DNA of 8,757 nucleotides from Desulfovibrionaceae bacterium UBA3823 (GTDB lineage: Bacteria; Desulfobacterota; Desulfovibrionia; Desulfovibrionales; Desulfovibrionaceae), in assembly GCA_002369295.1 (NCBI GenBank), contig DFDR01000003.1, positions 4,514-13,270 on the forward strand. The letters are read 5' to 3'. Shown here piece after piece: positions 5,335 through 8,757 of this stretch (position 1 is its first letter; every line of letters starts with the position of its first letter). Made by a program: the position numbers and the translations under genes. The notes under the pieces are model-generated. The model was not told the DNA's origin. It was given only the letters and a program-made list of their open reading frames with translations, and ran no database searches.

Positions 5335-8300
5335 TTAGTCCTCCTGCTCCTGGGTGAACGGCTCGCGGGCGAGGTTCCTGAAGAACGCCGGCAGGCCGCC
5401 GTAGACGCTGGCCGGACGCATGCGGTCGGCGCTGGCTTCCGGCTCGAGACCGCAGTTGTGGACGTCGACGACGCGGAAGCGCACGAAGCGGTGGATGATC
5501 CAGAGGCCGAAGCCGAAGGGCACGGCCATGAGGACGAAGACCACGGCCGGGCTCCAGGCCGTTGCGCCGGAACCGATGGAGCCGAGGGTGAAGGGTATGG
5601 CCGGGATGCCGTACTGCTCCACGATGGCGCCGATGGGGCCGAGCATGAGGCCGGGGAAGAGGCCGGTGATGATGCAGCCGGCGCAGAGGATGAGCATGGG
5701 CACGCGCATGACCTGGGGCACGTCCTGGACGTTGTCGAGGTCGGGGTTGACCTGGCCGAGGAAGGCCGCGTGCATGAACTTGGCGATGTAGGCAAGGGTG
5801 AGGACCGACCCGAAGAGCGAGAGCAGGGCCAGCACGGGCTGGCCGGACTGCATCAGGGCGTGGTAGATGATCCACTTGGAGCTGAAGCCCGAGGTCGGCG
5901 GCACGCCGACGACGGAGAGGCCCGCCACGAAGAACATGAACATGGTGAAGGGCATCTTGCGGCCAAGGCCGCCGAGGTCGCTCAGGTGGTCTCTGTGCGT
6001 CATGCACATGATGGCGCCGCAGACGAGGAAGAGCAGGTCCTTGAAGAAGACGTGGTTGATGAGGTGGAGCAGGCCGCCGGTGAAGCCAAGCGCCTGCTGG
6101 GCGCCGGTGGCGAGCGCGTAGCCGCCGACCGCCACGGCGAGGACCATGTAGCCTATCTGGCTTACGGTCGAGTAGATGAAGACGAGCTTCACGTGGTTGG
6201 CGCGCATGGCCTGCCAGGCCGCAAGCACGATGGTGATGCCGCCGACCCACATGACGAAGCCGGACTGGCACACGCTGTAGAGGGCGGGGGCGCCGGCGCC
6301 GAGGATGAGGAAGAGCTTGCACAGGCCGATGACGGCGCTCTTCAGGAGCATCGAGGAGATGTAGCCGGACACGGGCGTGGGCGCCACGGAGGGATGCATC
6401 TGCCAGTCGATGCGCAGGGGCAGCTGCGCGGCCTTCATGACGAAGCCGATGGCAAGCAGGCCAAGGCCGGCTGCCAGCGGGGCGCCCTGGGGCGTCAGGG
6501 CCAGCGCGCCCTTGGCGCCGAAGACGCTCATGGGTGCAGAGCCGCCGATGATGCACACGCCGACGAAGATGAAGGAGGCGCCGGCAATGTTGAAGAGGAA
6601 GTACTTGAAGGCCTCGCGCAGGGAGACCTTGTCGCCTTCGTGGGCCAGGGCCATGTACAGGGTCCAGGAGCTCATGACTTCCCAGAAGACGAAGAAGCCG
6701 AAGAGGGTGTCCGCGCTCGCCATGCCGACGAGGCCGCCGCACATGGCGGTGAAGACGCTGTAGAAGCGCCACTGGGTGTGGCTGTGGTCCATGTAGCCTA
6801 TGGCGTAGGCCATGTTCAGCGCGCCGAGCAGGGGCACGATGAGGGCGAAGGCGAAGGAGAGGTTGTCGAGGCCGCGTCCGCAGGTCAGCACCAGCAGGGC
6901 GGTGGCGAGCAGGACGGCGACGGCGGACCAGCCGGCGAGCTTCTTGGAGAACATGAAGCAGGCGGGGATGACCGCGCCGAAGATGGGAAGCATCACGTAG
7001 CTCGGCCAGGGCACGAGCAGGGCGGAGGCGGGAAGCGCCTGGCCCGCGGAGGAGACGGCCGCGGCGGCCGCGGCCGCGAGGCCGTAGGGCAGATCAGGCA
7101 CGAGGCCGAAGAGCAGGGAGGCGGAGGCCAGGGCGACCATGGCCAGCTGCATGGAGCAGGGCGCTTCCTTGAGCTCGGGGGCGCCGGCCGGGCGCTTCAT
7201 GAACACGATCGTGCTCAAGATGCGCGTATAGTAGATGACGCCGATGAAGGAGCCGATGAGGATGAGGGCCGCGATGGCCACCTGGCCCGCGGAGACGGCA
7301 GCCTGGATCATGGCGAACTTGCCGTAGAAGCCGGCGAAGGGCGGGAGTCCCATGATGGAGACGAGACCCACGGCCATGCAGGCGCAGGTTACGGGCATCT
7401 GGGAGGCGGCGCCCTGGAACTCTGCCAGCTTGCGGGATCCCGCGCGCAGGATGAGGGCGCCCGCTCCAAGGAAGAGCAGGTCCTTCATGATGGCGTGGTT
7501 GAGAATGTGGAAGAAGCCGGCCGTGGTGGCGAGCACGGTGCCAAGGCCGAGGACGATGGTGATTTCGCCTATCTGGCCCAGGGTCGAGTAGGCCAGCATG
7601 CGCTTGATGTCGTCCTGGCGCAGAGCCATGAGCTCGCCGTAGAAGAGGGTGGCAGCGCCGAGGAAGGCCAGGCCCGTGCCGAACCAGGAGAGGCCGAAGT
7701 AGCCGGGCTGGGCCGCCATGGCGTGGCCCATCTGGCCGCAGGCAACGGCGGCGATGCCGAAGAAGCCCATCTTGGTGATGATGCCGGAGAGGGGGCCGGA
7801 GACCGAGGAAGGCGCAGCCGGGTGGGCGTCGGGAAGCCAGGAGTGCAGGGGCACGATGCCGGCCTTCACGCCGAAGCCGGCAAGGCAGAGGGCGAGGGCG
7901 CCCTGGACCCAGGGCAGGGGCATGTTGACGATGCCCTTGAAGAGCGGGGGCGCCACCGTGGCGCCGACGGCCGCGATCTGGCCCTCGCCGGTCAGGAGCA
8001 GAATGCCGGGCAGCATGAAGAAGGCGCCGCCCGCGCACATGACGTAGTATTTGAGGCCTGCCGCCCTGGCCGTGGGATCGGCTTCATGGGCGACCAGGAA
8101 GAAGGACGCGAAGGTCATGAGCTCCCAGTAGCCGTAGAGGCTGGCGGCGCTTCCCGAGGAAACGATGCCGGCAAGGGAGGCGAAGGTGAGCAGCAGGAAG
8201 AACCAGTACCAGCCCTGGCGCTCGCCATGGGCCATGTAGCCTATGGAGTAGACGGAAATGGCCAGCGCGCCCGCCGTCACCAGCACCAGGAAGAGCTGGG

Positions 8301-8757
8301 AGAGCGGGGCCGCAGGAGAGAGGGCGACGGCTGCGAGGGCAAGGGCGGAGACGGCGGTGCCGACGTAGGCGCCGCCTTTTTCCATGCCGAGATAGCAGAC
8401 GAAGCCGGCGGCAAAGGCGCCCAGGTAGAGGATCCAGAAGCTCGCGTGGGCCGAGGAGTGGGCCACGTCAAAGCCGCCAGCTGCAGCGAACAGGGAGAGG
8501 AGGGGCGTGCGGAAGAGGCCGAAGAGGGCCAGCGCGCCAGCCAGCAGAAGCGCCGTCCTGCCGAAGCCGTCGGCGCCCTGGGGACAGGCGGCATTGGCGG
8601 GCGCCCTGTCGAGCATGATCGCGTTCACGCAGGCCACGGCAAGCCAGACCTGGACCGTTGTGGCCGCGGCCGCCAGAAGCACCGTGTAGAAGGCCCACGG
8701 CGAGATCTGGACGAGCTGGACGGCAGCGGACGTGACAAGGTAGCGCCCTTCAGGAAC
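5335..8757 (-). CDS. cooM: CooM, fused double antiporter-like membrane subunit (5' end outside window)
   Basis: The frame is open from the right edge to a TAA at 5335, at least 1140 residues. A GTG at 8682 is an internal candidate start, but 25 more in-frame codons, including a hydrophobic stretch, run to the edge, so the true start is probably outside. Numbering here is from that GTG. Two Mrp/NuoL/M/N-type modules follow each other. Module 1 (about 80-540) has IGYM 147-150, WELM with E187, K273-AGIVPLH280, DAH 285-287, YST 365-367, and H392/H396/K400 before DLLFL. Module 2 (about 600-1070) has IGYM 628-631, WEVM with E668, K750, YST 837-839, and H873/H877/K881 before DLLFL. The C-terminus has the CGLEPE element (1077-1082) seen near the end of HyfB/HycC-like proteins. 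The protein would translocate protons or sodium ions. No stop codon or start signal separates the modules. Confidence 0.92.
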   Translation of the reverse strand, partial: VPEGRYLVTSAAVQLVQISPWAFYTVLLAAAATTVQVWLAVACVNAIMLDRAPANAACPQGADGFGRTALLLAGALALFGLFRTPLLSLFAAAGGFDVAHSSAHASFWILYLGAFAAGFVCYLGMEKGGAYVGTAVSALALAAVALSPAAPLSQLFLVLVTAGALAISVYSIGYMAHGERQGWYWFFLLLTFASLAGIVSSGSAASLYGYWELMTFASFFLVAHEADPTARAAGLKYYVMCAGGAFFMLPGILLLTGEGQIAAVGATVAPPLFKGIVNMPLPWVQGALALCLAGFGVKAGIVPLHSWLPDAHPAAPSSVSGPLSGIITKMGFFGIAAVACGQMGHAMAAQPGYFGLSWFGTGLAFLGAATLFYGELMALRQDDIKRMLAYSTLGQIGEITIVLGLGTVLATTAGFFHILNHAIMKDLLFLGAGALILRAGSRKLAEFQGAASQMPVTCACMAVGLVSIMGLPPFAGFYGKFAMIQAAVSAGQVAIAALILIGSFIGVIYYTRILSTIVFMKRPAGAPELKEAPCSMQLAMVALASASLLFGLVPDLPYGLAAAAAAAVSSAGQALPASALLVPWPSYVMLPIFGAVIPACFMFSKKLAGWSAVAVLLATALLVLTCGRGLDNLSFAFALIVPLLGALNMAYAIGYMDHSHTQWRFYSVFTAMCGGLVGMASADTLFGFFVFWEVMSSWTLYMALAHEGDKVSLREAFKYFLFNIAGASFIFVGVCIIGGSAPMSVFGAKGALALTPQGAPLAAGLGLLAIGFVMKAAQLPLRIDWQMHPSVAPTPVSGYISSMLLKSAVIGLCKLFLILGAGAPALYSVCQSGFVMWVGGITIVLAAWQAMRANHVKLVFIYSTVSQIGYMVLAVAVGGYALATGAQQALGFTGGLLHLINHVFFKDLLFLVCGAIMCMTHRDHLSDLGGLGRKMPFTMFMFFVAGLSVVGVPPTSGFSSKWIIYHALMQSGQPVLALLSLFGSVLTLAYIAKFMHAAFLGQVNPDLDNVQDVPQVMRVPMLILCAGCIITGLFPGLMLGPIGAIVEQYGIPAIPFTLGSIGSGATAWSPAVVFVLMAVPFGFGLWIIHRFVRFRVVDVHNCGLEPEASADRMRPASVYGGLPAFFRNLAREPFTQEQED

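Noticed and set aside
4355..6772. Minus-strand open frame (805 codons) overlapping cooK and the 3' half of cooM
   Set aside because: It is an alternate frame of two clearly real membrane genes, with an Arg/His/Pro-rich translation typical of a shifted high-G+C frame.
6850..7050. Possible split of cooM into two genes at the module boundary
   Set aside because: The frame is continuous with no stop codon, and no start codon with a convincing ribosome binding site is needed at the junction. A fused product is the simpler reading.
7060..7082. Alternating GCG/GCC tract that looks like a repeat
   Set aside because: It encodes a short poly-alanine linker (residues 536-542 of CooM) between the two modules and is explained by codon bias.
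1..8757. CRISPR array, tRNA, rRNA, insertion sequence or phage genes
   Set aside because: No regularly spaced direct repeats, no tRNA-like folds, no transposase or terminal inverted repeats were seen. The window is a housekeeping-type energy operon.

Overview
The window holds most of a CO-type (Coo) group 4 energy-converting [NiFe] hydrogenase operon. It lies entirely on the minus strand and reads from the right edge leftwards. The gene order is cooM (5' end cut off by the window), cooK, cooL, cooX, cooU, cooH, hypA, cooF. Every subunit is recognisable from its own motifs: two Mrp/NuoL-type antiporter modules in CooM, a NuoH-like CooK, a NuoB-like CooL, a two-cluster ferredoxin-like CooX, a NuoC-like CooU, the nickel-binding large subunit CooH, the nickel-delivery protein HypA, and a four-cluster ferredoxin CooF. 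From memory, the same order with hypA between cooH and cooF occurs in Desulfovibrio vulgaris Hildenborough. Together with the high G+C content, this suggests a Desulfovibrio-like sulfate reducer (Desulfovibrionaceae). That placement is inference; no rRNA or species marker is present.

Layout. Bases 1-488 (plus strand) are the 3' end of an unrecognised gene whose start is outside the window. Bases 489-612 are a convergent intergenic space with a strong hairpin that probably terminates the coo transcript. Bases 613-8757 (minus strand) are the coo operon. Its genes are packed tightly: gaps of 2-15 bases, a TAATG junction between cooU and cooH, and an 8-base overlap between hypA and cooF. The exception is a 57-base cooX-cooU spacer that carries a perfect 10-bp hairpin directly before the cooU ribosome binding site. 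No promoter is visible because the operon begins beyond the right edge.

How the genes work together. CooF would carry low-potential electrons, classically from CO dehydrogenase, to the soluble arm CooX/CooL/CooU/CooH. Protons are reduced to H2 at the Ni-Fe site of CooH, and the energy is coupled through CooK to ion translocation by CooM. HypA supplies nickel to CooH. No CO dehydrogenase gene (cooS) or its maturation genes lie in the window, so the electron source cannot be read from this sequence.

This is a known type of system rather than a wholly new one. The points most worth a second look are the double-antiporter architecture of CooM, with an altered channel motif in its second half, the cooX-cooU hairpin, and the extra four-cysteine site in CooX. 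Several gene starts also need to be placed away from the longest open frame.
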